Shown one piece after another: positions 63,601 to 64,000 of a DNA stretch of 64,000 bases (the stretch's first letter is position 1; every line of letters starts with the position of its first letter). Origin of the DNA: Eledone cirrhosa (Eukaryota > Mollusca > Cephalopoda > Octopoda > Eledonidae); assembly GCA_964016885.1 (NCBI GenBank), contig OZ024742.1, positions 12,643,181 to 12,707,180 of the forward strand, written 5' to 3'. The notes below the pieces were generated by a model. That model worked only from the letters and a program-made list of their open reading frames with translations. It ran no database searches and had not been told where the DNA came from. Position numbers and translations under genes: made by a program.

Positions 63601-64000
63601 AGGGCCTCATGTTTGCCATGCCTGATATAGATTATATCTAAACAGCAAGCCTTGTAAAGAGCCTCATGTTTGCCATGCCTGATATAGATTATATCTAAAC
63701 AGCAAGCCTTGTAAAGAGCCTCATGTTTGCCATGCCTGATATAGATTATATCTAAACATCAAGCCTTGTAAAGAGCCTCATGTTTGCTATGCCTGATATA
63801 GATTATATCTAAACAGCAAGCCTTGTAAAGAGCCTCATGTTTGCCATGCCTGATATAGATTATATCTAAACAGCAGGCAAGCCTTGTAGAGAGCCTCATG
63901 TTTGCCATGCCTGATATAGATTATATCTAAACAGCAGGCAAGCCTTGTAAAGAGCCTCATATTTGCCATGCCTGATATAGATTATATCTAAACAGCAGGC
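54620..64000. repeat. Continuing higher-order repeats to window end
   Basis: The block 49626-51538 recurs at 54830-56742 (offset 5,204). A 1,530-bp offset recurs at 58199/59729, 58602/60132 and 58777/60307. The block from 61650 on resembles 45195-46989 again, and 62537-63444 matches 54830-55737 (offset 7,707). The array shows no sign of ending at 64000. Confidence 0.8.

Larger units (their letters stand above)
24723..64000. repeat. 57/61-bp satellite DNA array, continues past window end
   Basis: About 665 head-to-tail monomers. The consensus starts 'cttgtaaagagcctcatg', continues 'tttgccatgcctgatatag' and 'attatatctaaacagc', and ends 'aagc' (57 bp) or 'aggcaagc' (61 bp); the forms differ by a 4-bp indel. 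Common variants are aagggcct/aagagcct, catatttg/catgtttg, agagtatat/agattatat, and aagccatg or aagtcttg for aagccttg. The consensus has no CpG. All monomers lie in the same orientation. Because 57 is a multiple of three, runs of short monomers leave a minus-strand frame open with a 19-residue repeat (HGKHEALYKACCLDIIYIR) up to 177 codons; each 61-bp monomer shifts it. I regard these frames as incidental. No centromeric CENP-B-box-like motif is seen. Confidence 0.98.

Noticed and set aside
24723..64000. CRISPR array
   Set aside because: Repeats are contiguous 57/61-bp monomers with no unique spacers, in a eukaryotic repeat context. It is satellite DNA.
24723..64000. Hammerhead ribozyme within the satellite monomer
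   Set aside because: Some animal satellites carry one, so I looked for CTGANGA and GAAA on both strands of the monomer; neither is present in the consensus.
24723..64000. CENP-B-box-like motif in the satellite
   Set aside because: The consensus has no CpG, so the TTCG and CGGG parts of the box cannot be formed.

Overview
This window looks like non-genic, repeat-dominated DNA from a cephalopod mollusc, most likely an octopus. The main clue is at least five copies of a tRNA-derived SINE whose body reads 'gtcgataaaataaagtacc', a type I associate with cephalopod SINEs. Eukaryotic retroelements, a hAT transposase relic, long dinucleotide arrays and a 200-base assembly gap agree with this. I found no intact host protein-coding gene, no canonical tRNA or rRNA gene and no bacterial-type feature. 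Nearly all long open frames are by-products of tandem repeats.

Layout. 1-2.6 kb: a CA-rich minisatellite. 2.6-2.8 kb: a small element with 39-bp terminal inverted repeats. 3.5-4.2 kb: a duplicated AT-rich segment. 4.36-6.2 kb (minus strand): a decayed Penelope-like retroelement that still shows reverse transcriptase motifs, a Cys cluster and a GIY-YIG-like end. 6.43-6.63 kb: the assembly gap. 6.7-8.9 kb: microsatellites and unassigned sequence. 8.9-10.8 kb: a purine-rich minisatellite. 10.9-12.4 kb: SINEs. 12.7-13.5 kb: two fold-back structures, each carrying a head-to-head pair of hammerhead ribozyme-like motifs. 13.6-14.3 kb: a long-TIR element. 14.5-16.3 kb: a 5'-truncated, GC-rich non-LTR retrotransposon (YADD reverse transcriptase, CCHC-type knuckle). 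16.3-22.2 kb: microsatellites, more SINEs, and sequence I cannot assign. 22.2-24.2 kb: a broken hAT transposon (BED finger, DDE remnant, C-terminal dimerisation region). 24.58-24.73 kb: an internally deleted derivative of the same hAT, whose end is the start of the satellite.

From 24.72 kb to the window end (about 39 kb, roughly 665 monomers, running off the edge) there is one head-to-tail satellite with 57-bp and 61-bp monomers. The two differ by a 4-bp indel. The array is organised in nested higher-order repeats: about 586-590 bp (10 monomers) at the edge, then 1,530, 1,957, 3,487, 3,544 and 3,935 bp inside, where 1,957 + 1,530 = 3,487.

The parts most worth a second look are the paired hammerhead-like motifs, the modular higher-order structure of the satellite, and its junction with the miniature hAT element. 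No computation was run. Periods come from positions of matching variants read by eye, and family names from recognition of protein motifs.
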